Shown here in pieces: positions 44,168 to 52,280 of a DNA stretch of 64,000 nt. Where the stretch lies: the NCBI GenBank assembly GCA_963830495.1, contig CAWHMS010000002.1:744001-808000 (forward strand), in the 5' to 3' direction. This stretch comes from CAWHMS01 sp963830495 (GTDB taxonomy: Bacteria; Actinomycetota; Actinomycetes; Propionibacteriales; Nocardioidaceae). Each line of letters starts with the position of its first letter. Position 1 is the first letter of the stretch. The translations under genes were made by a program, and so were the position numbers. Below the pieces are notes generated by a model that made no database searches, was not told the DNA's origin, and worked only from the letters and a program-made list of their open reading frames with translations.

Positions 44168-44460
44168 TCAGTGGGAGGCGGCGACCAACAGCTCGGCGAG
44201 ACGCGCGGGCTGCTCGCGGAAGATCCCGTGGTCCGCAGCGATCTCGACGATATCGGCGCCGACCGACGCTGCCATCACCCGTTGAGCCTCCGGCGGCACC
44301 AACGTATCGGCGGTCGTCAGGATGTAGGTGCGGCGGTGAGAAGGCGGCGGTTCCCCGCGCCACTTCTGGCGCAACGCCGCGATGCCCTGGGGACGTTGCG
44401 TCCGCTCCAGATAGGTCCGCACCGCGTCCCGCTCGACAGGATGAGTCAAGCGCCGCGACG
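44168..44460 (-). pseudogene. Alpha/beta hydrolase, C-terminal fragment
   Basis: An open frame ending at 44168 reads THPVERDAVRTYLERTQRPQ, then RTYILTTADTLVPPEAQRVM, then ADIVEIAADHGIFREQPARL. This is the C-terminal third of an alpha/beta hydrolase of the short actinobacterial type: the TTADTLVPP strand and the catalytic His in AADHG are visible. No nucleophile elbow or start codon lies upstream; it abuts the stop of the beta-propeller gene at 44476. A truncated remnant. Confidence 0.65.
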
Positions 44461-44475
44461 CGCGGCGCTGAGTGC

Positions 44476-45651
44476 TCACTTGGATTGGAGCCACACGAGC
44501 GGCCCTTCGATCGTCGTGGGTTCGGAGTCCAGCACCTTCCCGGTCGGGTCGTATCGAGTCAGCGTTGAGTCCGACAGCACGGTCAGGCTCTCTCCGTCGG
44601 GTGTCCAAGCCAGGGACGGGGGGTTTTCGTCACAGATGCGGAAGTGTTGGCCGTCCTCGTGGACAGGCTCGGCACAACGCCCCAAGTCCGCGATCTGGTC
44701 GACCTCGCCGGTGGCGGTGTCAGCAACGAACAGCTGCCACTGGACGTGCCGGTCTCCGTCTTCGCCATCGGGCGGAGTGGTGATAGTGACGAAGGCCAGC
44801 CGGGTGGAGTCCGGCGCCCATTCCAGGTCGATTACCCGAGGCGCCCACCAGTCGTTGAACGCGCCGGGCCCATCACCGAACCGATGCTCGTCGGCGTCGT
44901 ACCACGGCGGGGCCGCTTCGGAGTACTCGTAGAGCGTGGTCTCCTCCGCTGAGTCCGGGCGGCGGAGCACAACGGTGAGCGACCCCTCGTCGCGGCCGTT
45001 GTCGGTCCGGATCTCTGCCCAGGTCTCGCCGTCGGGGGCCCAGCCCGCAAGCTTCAGCAGCTCGCCGCCCGCCGGTCCCGGCCCCACGGGGCGGATGATC
45101 TTCCCGTCGTATCCCAGCACCACCAAGGTTTCGAGGCTCTCGCTGAGCGCCGTGAGTTCGTCAGGCCCCGGTCCGAGTGCCATGCCGAAGCAACCCACGC
45201 CACCCGAGTCACACTCGATGGTGGTGAGCGGCTCTGCTCGACCCGGCGTCATGACCTGGTACGCGGTGGCATCCTGGTTGATGACGAGGAAGCGCTGCGT
45301 GGCAGGGTCGGCGGAAAGGAAGTTCGGATAGTTCTGGACGCCCTGCTCGGCCAGCGGCTCCGCCCACTCGCCCCCGACGGGTTGAACAGGGTTGTCAGCC
45401 CCGCCGACGCCGCTCCCCGTCACGAGCACCCACATGCCCGTCGGCGAGACCGGCGGCACCTCGCGGTCCTGACCGAACTGGGTCTGGACCACGCCGACGG
45501 CGACGGCGACGGCCGCGGCGGCGGCGATCACCTTGCCCGTGGTACGCCGCCGGTGGGCGCGGTGCAACCTCCGCAGCCCGTCCTCGGCGTCCAGCCGCGG
45601 GGCGGTGCGCAGGCTCGTGGCGGCGTTGCGTGCGCGCGTCTCCAGGTTCAT
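44476..45651 (-). CDS. Membrane-anchored beta-propeller-like protein, putative anti-sigma partner
   Basis: A 391-aa protein. A basic N-terminus (LRRLHRAHRRRTTGKVIAAAAAVAVAVGVVQ) leads into one membrane helix; the extracytoplasmic part has WD40/PD40-type repeats (LEWAPDSTRLAFVTI, LAWTPDGESLTVLS, LVVLGYDGKIIRPVG). It overlaps the ECF sigma gene by 4 bases (ATGA). ECF genes are often followed by genes for membrane anti-sigma factors; here the short cytoplasmic N-terminus would have to hold the sigma factor. No zinc-anti-sigma motif is present, so the role is inferred from the operon. Confidence 0.75.
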   Translation of the reverse strand: MNLETRARNAATSLRTAPRLDAEDGLRRLHRAHRRRTTGKVIAAAAAVAVAVGVVQTQFGQDREVPPVSPTGMWVLVTGSGVGGADNPVQPVGGEWAEPLAEQGVQNYPNFLSADPATQRFLVINQDATAYQVMTPGRAEPLTTIECDSGGVGCFGMALGPGPDELTALSESLETLVVLGYDGKIIRPVGPGPAGGELLKLAGWAPDGETWAEIRTDNGRDEGSLTVVLRRPDSAEETTLYEYSEAAPPWYDADEHRFGDGPGAFNDWWAPRVIDLEWAPDSTRLAFVTITTPPDGEDGDRHVQWQLFVADTATGEVDQIADLGRCAEPVHEDGQHFRICDENPPSLAWTPDGESLTVLSDSTLTRYDPTGKVLDSEPTTIEGPLVWLQSK

Positions 45652-46205
45652 CGCTCCTCCTCCGTGTCCTGGCCCAACGCTCGTTCCGAGTCCAGGCGGA
45701 GCTGCCTGACGAGGACTGTGCGAGCCCGACTGAGATGCTGCTTGACCGACCCCTGGGAGATGTCCAGGGTCTCCGCGATCTCCGCCACCGACAGTTCGTA
45801 GAGATAGCGGAGCGCGGCCGTCTGGGCCTGCCGCTTGGGCAGTGCACGCACTGCCGCCCAGAAGGCCTCGTCGTCCGGGCTCAGGGCCGGATGGTCGACC
45901 TCGCGGCCGAGCCGAACCAGTGCCTTGACCTCGCTGACGCGCCGTCGGAAGGCCGAGACCGCCAGGTTCGCGCAGGTCCGGCGCACCCAGGCCTCGGGGG
46001 CGGCGAGCTCGCTGACCCTGCGCCAGTTCCGGTACGCCGCCAACATCGCTTCCTGGGCGATGTCATCGGCGATGGCCGGGCCGCACAGTGCACGGGCGAG
46101 TGGCACCAGACGCGGGAAGGTGGCCCGGTAGAAGTCGTCGAAACTTGCGGCTCGCGCCGCTGTTGCCGGCCCGAGGACCAGGGAGTCGACCGATTCGCTC
46201 TCCAT
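45648..46205 (-). CDS. ECF RNA polymerase sigma factor (SigE-like)
   Basis: A 185-aa group 4 sigma factor. Region 2: FYRATFPRLVPLARALCG, IADDIAQEAMLAAYRNWRRV with the PEAWVRRTCANLAV end. Region 4: VRALPKRQAQTAALRYLYEL, then SVAEIAETLDISQGSVKQHL, the helix-turn-helix that contacts -35. Start ATG 46205. It is co-translated with the downstream membrane beta-propeller protein. Some SigE-like (SigM/SACE) ECFs in actinobacteria have such non-standard partners. Promoter targets unknown. Confidence 0.92.
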   Translation of the reverse strand: MESESVDSLVLGPATAARAASFDDFYRATFPRLVPLARALCGPAIADDIAQEAMLAAYRNWRRVSELAAPEAWVRRTCANLAVSAFRRRVSEVKALVRLGREVDHPALSPDDEAFWAAVRALPKRQAQTAALRYLYELSVAEIAETLDISQGSVKQHLSRARTVLVRQLRLDSERALGQDTEEER

Positions 46206-46342
46206 GCCCTCTCTCTCGCATGAACCTCACGTTTGGTTGACAAAACGCCTCATCGTCCTGAGCGGCAGCGCCTCGTCGGTCAGTAGGAACGTCTGCGATC
46301 AAAGGTCCTAGGAGACCATCCCTGGTTTACATGGGACCACGA
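46206..46342. promoter_or_regulatory. Upstream region of ECF operon
   Basis: 137 bases ahead of the sigma gene. It contains a ribosome-binding site-like GAGAGAGAGGG just before the start. No certain -10/-35 can be fixed; the sigma factor may autoregulate here. Confidence 0.3.
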
Positions 46343-46585
46343 TCAGGCACCAGTAGCCCACGGATCGATGAGATCCAAACCCAGCCGGTCGAAGTCGTCG
46401 GTGTTGCGGGTGGCGAGGGCGGCACTGTGCAGTCTGCAGATGGCAGCGATCTGGGCGTCGAAGCCGGCTATCGGCGAGCTCGCTTGCTCACGGTCGGCAA
46501 CCACGTCGCGTATGCAGCGGCAGCGGCAGCGTCGAAGGGCAGGACGCGACCTGCGAACGTCTCGAACACCTCCTCTATGTCTAGA
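46343..46585 (-). pseudogene. VapC-like PIN-domain toxin, C-terminal remnant, frameshifted
   Basis: The fragment reads EEVFETFAGRVLPFDAAAAAAYA in one frame, then, after a shift at about 46494, DVVADREQASSPIAGFDAQI, AAICRLHSAALATRNTDDFD, and DLIDPWATGA to a TGA at 46343. That is the C-terminal half of a PIN-domain nuclease of the VapC type, with Asp-Ile and TRNTDDF as the catalytic acid block. The N-terminal part with the first Asp is absent, and no VapB antitoxin gene is nearby. The neighbouring GNAT gene begins just beyond the break. Confidence 0.7.
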
Positions 46586-46611
46586 CTCTGGGCGATCGAG
46601 AGGAGAAGATC

Positions 46612-47109
46612 GTGGACCTCGTCATCAGGGCCGTGGCAGAGAGTGACCACGAAGCCATCCATGAGATTCTCACCAGCCCCCACGTGCTTGCAGGGACGAT
46701 GCGTGTGCCGTTCGCGGGCCTGCATCAGACGAAGGAACGCCTCAGCCCTCGAGTAGGTACCTATCAGATCGTGGCCCAGGCGGACCAGGGTGTCGTCGGG
46801 TTCGGCGAGCTCATCACCGAGCCCGAGCATCCCAGGCACAGCCACATCGGTGATCTCAACATGGTCGCGACGCGAGTCGAGTCGCTCGGGCAGGGAGTGG
46901 GCCGGGCGCTGACGGAGGCGTTGATCGACCTGGCCGAGAACTGGCTGAACCTGAAACGCCTGTCGCTCGTCGTGTTCTCCGACAACAAGCAAGCGATCCA
47001 CCTTTACGAGAGTCTCGGCTTCCAGGTCGAGGGCACGATGCCCCGCTTCGGCTACGGGAACGGAGCGTGGATGGACGCGATCATGATGGGTCGGCTCCGC
47101 GGGAGCTAG
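46612..47109 (+). CDS. GNAT N-acetyltransferase
   Basis: A 165-aa GNAT protein. Start GTG 46612 (VDLVIRAVAESDHEAIHEIL). Motif A is GVGRALTEALIDLAENWLNL-like with VESLGQGVGRAL; the C-terminal block is LSLVVFSDNKQAIHLYESLGFQVEGTMPRFGY, close to the L-amino acid N-acyltransferase/ribosomal-protein type. It stands alone between the VapC remnant and the repeat at 47162. Target unknown. Confidence 0.85.
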   Translation: MDLVIRAVAESDHEAIHEILTSPHVLAGTMRVPFAGLHQTKERLSPRVGTYQIVAQADQGVVGFGELITEPEHPRHSHIGDLNMVATRVESLGQGVGRALTEALIDLAENWLNLKRLSLVVFSDNKQAIHLYESLGFQVEGTMPRFGYGNGAWMDAIMMGRLRGS

Positions 47110-47161
47110 CCGGGTGGCCGCCGTCGCGGAGACCTGCGTCAGCGGCCCTGTTGGAGCATGC

Positions 47162-47233
47162 GGCTGGGTTTGGCGCCGTACTCGTCGACTCGCAAGCGGC
47201 TAGGTGTGGCGCCGTACTCGTCGACTCGCGAGG
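47162..47233. repeat. Two tandem 36-bp repeats
   Basis: Units 47162-47197 and 47198-47233. The core TGGCGCCGTACTCGTCGACT is identical in both; only four or five positions differ at the unit ends. On the minus strand they encode RVDEYGATPSRL and RVDEYGAKPSRM, though this is not the frame of the overlapping hypothetical gene. Confidence 0.85.
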
Positions 47234-47688
47234 ACGAGGCCACTCCCGAGGCCGAGGCCGCGGTTCAGCTTCGGGACCGAGACCACATCGAAGCCAGGGA
47301 CACCGCGATCGCGGCCTTCGGCGGCGATCACGATCGTGAAGGTCTGCGCGGGGTTGATCCGCGCCGTCAGTCGCATCGGGACGAGGTCGAGCTCCGCCCA
47401 GTTCTTGCCCTGGTTGCTGGTGCTGTAGTTGGCGTCGGGACAGATGAACTCACCGTCCGGGCGCGGCAGGACGAGCCCATTCGGCCGATCGCAGCCCTCC
47501 AATGTGAAGCTGACCTGGACCGGCAGCGCCGCCCGAGAGTCCTGCGCCGTCAGGACGAGAGCCGCCGAGACCACGAGCGTCAGACAGACCATGTTGGCCA
47601 AGACGCGGCGCGGAGCCCCAGCCGGATCGGTGCATGGACCCCCCGAACCCTTCCTGTCGGTCGACCGAGCGGAGTGGACCACGACCAA
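47200..47688 (-). CDS. Secreted hypothetical protein
   Basis: A frame of 162 codons; a signal peptide lies at VLANMVCLTLVVSAALVLTA, QDSRA. The mature part has ALPVQVSFTLEGCDRPNG and FICPDANYSTSN with two cysteines. The true start may be nearer the signal (for example ATG 47592), as the first 30 residues are unusual. The C-terminus runs into the tandem repeat and ends LASRRVRRHT; the adjacent frame reads SSSRVDEYGATPSR, so the end may be frameshifted. No family recognised. Confidence 0.5.
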   Translation of the reverse strand: MVVVHSARSTDRKGSGGPCTDPAGAPRRVLANMVCLTLVVSAALVLTAQDSRAALPVQVSFTLEGCDRPNGLVLPRPDGEFICPDANYSTSNQGKNWAELDLVPMRLTARINPAQTFTIVIAAEGRDRGVPGFDVVSVPKLNRGLGLGSGLVLASRRVRRHT

Positions 47689-47822
47689 GGGTTGATGCCT
47701 GAGAACGAGGACACGCTAACAGCGAGAGGCCCGCCCTGCACCCGTACGCGCGCGTCAGCCGACGCGTGTCCGGCGCGACGCCGCTAGGGTCGTCGTAGCG
47801 TCCCCAACGGGAGGAAGCCCCC

Positions 47823-48758
47823 ATGGCGGAACTCGACAGTGCGCAGTTGCTTGCAGCACTCGAGCCGACGGTCGAGGAGAACCTCAACCGGCACCTGGCA
47901 GCCGCGAAGGAGTGGATGCCGCACGAGTACGTTCCCTGGTCGCTTGGCCGGGACTTCGCCGACCTGGGTGGGGAGGCCTGGTCGGTCGACCAGTCCGCGT
48001 TGTCTCCGATCGCGCGTACGGCGCTCGAGGTCAACCTGCTCACCGAGGACAACCTGCCGAGCTACCACCGTGAGGTGGAGCGCGCCTTCGGCCGGGACAG
48101 CGCATGGGGCACCTGGGTCAATCGCTGGACCGCCGAGGAGGGCAGACACGCCTTCTGCATCCGCGACTATCTGCTGGTGACGCGTGGGGTCAATCCCGAC
48201 GAGCTGGAGCGGGCCCGCATGGACACCATGGAGTCCGGCTACGACTCCGGCGACAAGCCGCTGCTCAACGTCTGCGCCTACGTCTCGTTCCAGGAGCTCG
48301 CCACTCGGGTGTCACATCGCAACACCGGCCGGTACACCCAGGAGCCGGTGGCCGAGAAGCTGCTCACGCGCGTCGCGATGGACGAGAACCTGCACATGAT
48401 CTTCTACCGCAACATCGTCGCCGCGGCGCTGGAGATCGCGCCTGGTCAGACCATGCGTGCGATCACCGAGGAGGTCATCGACTTCCAGATGCCCGGCAGC
48501 ATCATCCCGGGCTTCACCCGCAAGGCGGTGCAGATGGCGAAGGCCGGGATCTACGACCTCCGGATCCACCACGACGACATCGTCAGTCCGCTGCTGCGTC
48601 AGTGGGGGGTGTTCGAGCTCGAGGGTCTGGACGCCGACGGGGAGAAGGCGCGGGAGGAGCTGGCGGCCGCGCTCGACGACCTCGACGCCCAGGCATCGCG
48701 GTTCGTCGCGCAACGCGAGGAGGCGGCGGCCAAGAAGGCCAGCCGGAGCACGACCTAA
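47823..48758 (+). CDS. Acyl-[acyl-carrier-protein] desaturase
   Basis: A 311-aa soluble diiron desaturase that introduces a double bond into acyl-ACP. The diiron ligand blocks are LTEDNLPSYHREV, TAEEGRHAFCIRDYL and AMDENLHMIFYRN (the E...EXXH pair). Related to mycobacterial DesA1/DesA2. Start ATG 47823 with GGGAGGAAG just before. It is convergent with the PD40 gene, whose stop overlaps its own by 4 bases. The substrate chain length is not visible from the sequence. Confidence 0.93.
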   Translation: MAELDSAQLLAALEPTVEENLNRHLAAAKEWMPHEYVPWSLGRDFADLGGEAWSVDQSALSPIARTALEVNLLTEDNLPSYHREVERAFGRDSAWGTWVNRWTAEEGRHAFCIRDYLLVTRGVNPDELERARMDTMESGYDSGDKPLLNVCAYVSFQELATRVSHRNTGRYTQEPVAEKLLTRVAMDENLHMIFYRNIVAAALEIAPGQTMRAITEEVIDFQMPGSIIPGFTRKAVQMAKAGIYDLRIHHDDIVSPLLRQWGVFELEGLDADGEKAREELAAALDDLDAQASRFVAQREEAAAKKASRSTT

Positions 48759-50368
48759 CGGCTGCCCCACGCCGGCGGGCCGGGATTGCCGGGCGCCGGC
48801 ACCTTCTGCGCGCCCGACAGGTCCGGGAGGTCAGCGGCAGGAACGCGCCACAGCTGCTCGATGCCCTCCTCCTCGTCGACCACCGTCGTGTAGATGATCG
48901 AGTCGCCGTCCGGTGACCACGACGGATGACCCACCAGCTCGCCCTTCGTGCACTTGGTCCTGGCGCCTGGCTCCGGAGTCATCGTGCAGATGTCTCCGAA
49001 AGGCTTGTCCGTGTCGTGCCGGCTGAAGAGCAGCAGACCCCTGTCCTGGTTCCAGTCAGGTTGTGAGTCGTAAGAGCTGCCACTGGTCAGCTGGCGCCGG
49101 CGGTTGCCGTCGAGGCCGACCGACCACAGCGAGGTGGCACCGGAGTCGGCGCGCTCCATGTAGACCACCATGTCGTCGGAGATCCAGGTGGGATCGCTGT
49201 ACGGCGCAACCGGCGAGTCGATCTCCCTGACCTTGCTCCCGTCTGCATTCACCACGACGAGAGCGCGTTCGTCGTCGGAGAGCTTGCAGACGACGGACAG
49301 TTGGTTGCCCGTGGGACTCCACGCAGCGCGGGCGGTGGACTCGCACGGATTAGCTGCGCCGAAGAGGTCGCGCGTCTCGCCGGATTCCACGTCCAGCAGC
49401 ATCGGTGTCTGGTCGTTGTCGGCGTCGCGCTCCAAGTACGCGATGCTGCGGCGATCCGGGGAGATGGTGGGCAGATAGTCCCGCGACCCCTGCATCAGGT
49501 AGGAGAACTCGTTGCCGGTGGAGGTGTCGACCGTCGCGAGTCGGCTGGTCTCGTTCCCCTCGTTATCTGTGTCCTTCACCCCCACCACGATCGTGCCGTC
49601 GGAGAGTCCAGCGTCCTCGACACCGCCACCGTTGCCATTCCCGTTGTCGGGATTGTCGTCGGTGGTCGGGCCGCCGCTCCCGCCGTCGTCCGCAGGGCTC
49701 GGAGCCTCGTCCGTGGGCCCTGCATCGGCGACGGAGTCGCTCGCGTCGTCTCGAAACGTGTCCCAGGCGAACGCCCCGGCGCCTCCGACCAGGAGCAGCG
49801 CCACGACCACCGCTACCACGACGAGCCCAGGTCGACGTGGCGCCGGTCGCGGCGAGCTTGGGACAGGCGGCCGACCGAAGGGTGGAGCCGGCCGAGGCGG
49901 ACCGCTGGGTCTTCCCGGCTGGTCGTTGCCTCCCACCGGCGGGGAGACGACGGGAGGCGGTGTCGGCCTGGTGGGGAGGACCGAGGTGTGTGATGGTGAG
50001 GTGGCGAGCGGTGCGGGCGGGCCGCCGAGCTGCCCCGCCACGGTGCCCTGGTCGACCCGGCCGACGGCGTACCCCAAAGCAGCGCACGCCCAGCGGGACC
50101 GGCGTGAGTCCTCCGAGCCGCGGTCGAGGGCTAGCTGGTCGCCGGCCATGGCAACCGCAGCGCCCGGCTCGGCGCCGTGGTCCATCATCGCGATCATCCG
50201 GCGGAAGGCGTCCAGCCGCACCGCATCGACCAGCAGGTTGATGTCTCCTACCGTTGCGCTGCCTTCGTCAAGGTAGTCATCCAGCGCGGCTCGGAACCCG
50301 TCGGCGTCGCTGAACACCTGAGTACCGAGCTGGGAGGACAAGGCTCGGAGACGGTCGTGAAGTTCCAC
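48755..50368 (-). CDS. Membrane PD40/TolB-like propeller protein
   Basis: A 537-aa protein. The N-terminal 110 residues are a helical cytoplasmic domain (MELHDRLRALSSQLGTQVFS, then INLLVDAVRLDAFRRMIAMM), then a long Pro-rich linker, a membrane helix (LVVVAVVVALLLVGGAGAFAW) and an extracytoplasmic set of PD40 blades (AAWSPTGNQLSVVCKL, QPDWNQDRGLLLFSRH, HPSWSPDGDSIIYTT). The layout suggests a surface sensor with a cytoplasmic output domain. It has the same TM-then-propeller build as the ECF partner at 44476. Confidence 0.85.
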   Translation of the reverse strand: MELHDRLRALSSQLGTQVFSDADGFRAALDDYLDEGSATVGDINLLVDAVRLDAFRRMIAMMDHGAEPGAAVAMAGDQLALDRGSEDSRRSRWACAALGYAVGRVDQGTVAGQLGGPPAPLATSPSHTSVLPTRPTPPPVVSPPVGGNDQPGRPSGPPRPAPPFGRPPVPSSPRPAPRRPGLVVVAVVVALLLVGGAGAFAWDTFRDDASDSVADAGPTDEAPSPADDGGSGGPTTDDNPDNGNGNGGGVEDAGLSDGTIVVGVKDTDNEGNETSRLATVDTSTGNEFSYLMQGSRDYLPTISPDRRSIAYLERDADNDQTPMLLDVESGETRDLFGAANPCESTARAAWSPTGNQLSVVCKLSDDERALVVVNADGSKVREIDSPVAPYSDPTWISDDMVVYMERADSGATSLWSVGLDGNRRRQLTSGSSYDSQPDWNQDRGLLLFSRHDTDKPFGDICTMTPEPGARTKCTKGELVGHPSWSPDGDSIIYTTVVDEEEGIEQLWRVPAADLPDLSGAQKVPAPGNPGPPAWGSR

Positions 50369-50452
50369 AGCGCTCCTTGCTCAGGCGTCAGGCCCTCACG
50401 ATAGGTCGAAAGCGCGAGCGACGGGTCGGGTTTCGGGCACGAAGGCAGCGGG

Positions 50453-52234
50453 TCAGATCCAGCTGTCGATCCACATCCGGTCGTTCCAGTCCTCGTTGGA
50501 GAGCAGTGCGTTGGTCCAGATCGGGTAGAAGAAGACGAAGTTCGCCGCCACGGCAGCAACGAACACTGCGGCGGCCGTCACCCCGGCCACCCGGCGCCCG
50601 TACGTCGCTCGCGAGGTCCCGATGATCTTGCCCAGCACCAGAGTCACGGCCAGCACGGTGAAGGGCACGATCGCGACCGCGTAGAAGAAGAAGATCGGCC
50701 GGTCGTTGTTCCAGAACCACGGCAGCCAGGTGGACAGCACCCCCACCACCGGCACGCCGAATCGCCAGTCTCGTCGGAACACCCAATACCCGACGCTCAC
50801 CACCAGGGCGGGCACGCCGGCCCACCACAGCACCGGAGTCCCGATCGCCAGCACCTGCTTGACGCAGTCCTCGCCAGGCGGACACTCCGGGATGACGCCG
50901 CTGTCGCCACTGGTCGCGGCGATCCCGAGTGGCCGGTTGAGCACCAGCCAGCCGCCGGGGTGGGACTGGAAAGGATGAGTGGCGTCCTTGATGTAGTCGC
51001 CGGTGTGGAACTTCCACAGCTCGACGTGGTAGTTCCACAGCATGTTGAGCTGATGGCGGGCGCCGTACACCTCGTCGTTGAGGGGAGTGTCGAGCCCCAG
51101 GATCGCGCCGTCCCGGTTGTCGTCGACCGAGCTCCAGGACCAGTCGCTGTCGTCGACCGCCGTGCCGAAGGCGTCCTCGAACGTCTGGGCGTGCGTCAGG
51201 AAGCCCACCCACGAGACGACGTACACCGCGAAGCCGACACCGACCACCGAGAGGAAGGCCGGGCCGGCGTCCACGGCCAGCGACTTCAGCGTCGGCCGGT
51301 GCACCCCCGCCGCCCGCCGCATGCCCACGTCCCAGAGCCACGACAGCAGACCCAGCCCGGCCACCACGAGCACCGCGCTCCACTTCGAGCCGCAGGCGAG
51401 GCCGAGGCACACCCCGGCCGCGATCCGCCACGGCCGGACGAGGAGGCCGCGCACCGGTCCGAAGTCACCTCGGCCCAGGCGTGGCGAGACCTCGGACATC
51501 CTGGCCAGCCTGGCGCGGGCCCAGTCTCGGTCGGCGACTAGGCAGTGGGTGGCGCACAGCAGCCAGAACGCCATGAAGATGTCGAGCAGCGCGAAGCGGG
51601 ACATGACGAAGTGCAGCCCGTCGAGTGCGAGGAGCAGCCCGCCGACGCAGGCCAACAAGGTCGACCCGGTGAGGCGACGCACCAGCCTGCACATCACCAG
51701 GACCATGAGCGTGCCGGTGAGCGCGGCAGAGAATCGCCAACCCAACGGCGTCAGCCCGAAGATCCACTCGCCGACCGCGATCATCCACTTGCCGACCTCG
51801 GGGTGTACGACGAGGCTCGGGTCGTCGGCGAAGATGCCCTCGGTCGAGCCGCCGTTGATGATTGCGTCGGCTTCGCTGTCCTCGGTGTCCGGGTCGTTGA
51901 CGAACGAGCGGGCATAGCCCTCGGTGAGAAGCGAGTACGCGTCCTTCGCGTAGTAGGTCTCGTCGAAGGTCAGGTCGTGCGGTGTCGAGATGTTCCAGAA
52001 CTGGAGGATGCCGGCGAGCACGGTGACGATCAGGGGCGCCAGCCAGCCCCAGAGCGTGTCACTGCGGTAGTGCAGCGGCGTGAGGCGCCGCCGCATCCGC
52101 GGCAGCGGGTCGCCTTCGACCGTGGTGCCGAGCAACGCGACGGCACCGTGCGGTCGCTGGGACTCCGAGCCGACCTCGGGGGAGCCCGCCCGGCCCTCGG
52201 CCGGCGCGTCCGCGGTCGTGGTCACGCGAGCCAT
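50453..52234 (-). CDS. Protein O-mannosyltransferase (PMT family)
   Basis: A 593-aa multi-spanning membrane enzyme that moves mannose from polyprenyl-phosphate-mannose to Ser/Thr of secreted proteins. The catalytic Asp-Glu is in DLTFDETYYAKDAYSLL of the first loop, with HPEVGKWMIAVGEW and ALDGLHFVMSRFALLDIFMAFW as GT39 blocks. About ten membrane helices follow and the C-terminus is TNALLSNEDWNDRMWIDSWI. Start ATG 52234 (MARVTTTADAPAEG). It is divergent from rsmI, with 46 bases between the starts. Orthologues in mycobacteria and Corynebacterium glycosylate lipoproteins. Confidence 0.92.
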   Translation of the reverse strand: MARVTTTADAPAEGRAGSPEVGSESQRPHGAVALLGTTVEGDPLPRMRRRLTPLHYRSDTLWGWLAPLIVTVLAGILQFWNISTPHDLTFDETYYAKDAYSLLTEGYARSFVNDPDTEDSEADAIINGGSTEGIFADDPSLVVHPEVGKWMIAVGEWIFGLTPLGWRFSAALTGTLMVLVMCRLVRRLTGSTLLACVGGLLLALDGLHFVMSRFALLDIFMAFWLLCATHCLVADRDWARARLARMSEVSPRLGRGDFGPVRGLLVRPWRIAAGVCLGLACGSKWSAVLVVAGLGLLSWLWDVGMRRAAGVHRPTLKSLAVDAGPAFLSVVGVGFAVYVVSWVGFLTHAQTFEDAFGTAVDDSDWSWSSVDDNRDGAILGLDTPLNDEVYGARHQLNMLWNYHVELWKFHTGDYIKDATHPFQSHPGGWLVLNRPLGIAATSGDSGVIPECPPGEDCVKQVLAIGTPVLWWAGVPALVVSVGYWVFRRDWRFGVPVVGVLSTWLPWFWNNDRPIFFFYAVAIVPFTVLAVTLVLGKIIGTSRATYGRRVAGVTAAAVFVAAVAANFVFFYPIWTNALLSNEDWNDRMWIDSWI

Positions 52235-52280
52235 CGTAGGTGGCGCGGCGGCCCCCGGGCGTCCTTGACAAGATGATGGC

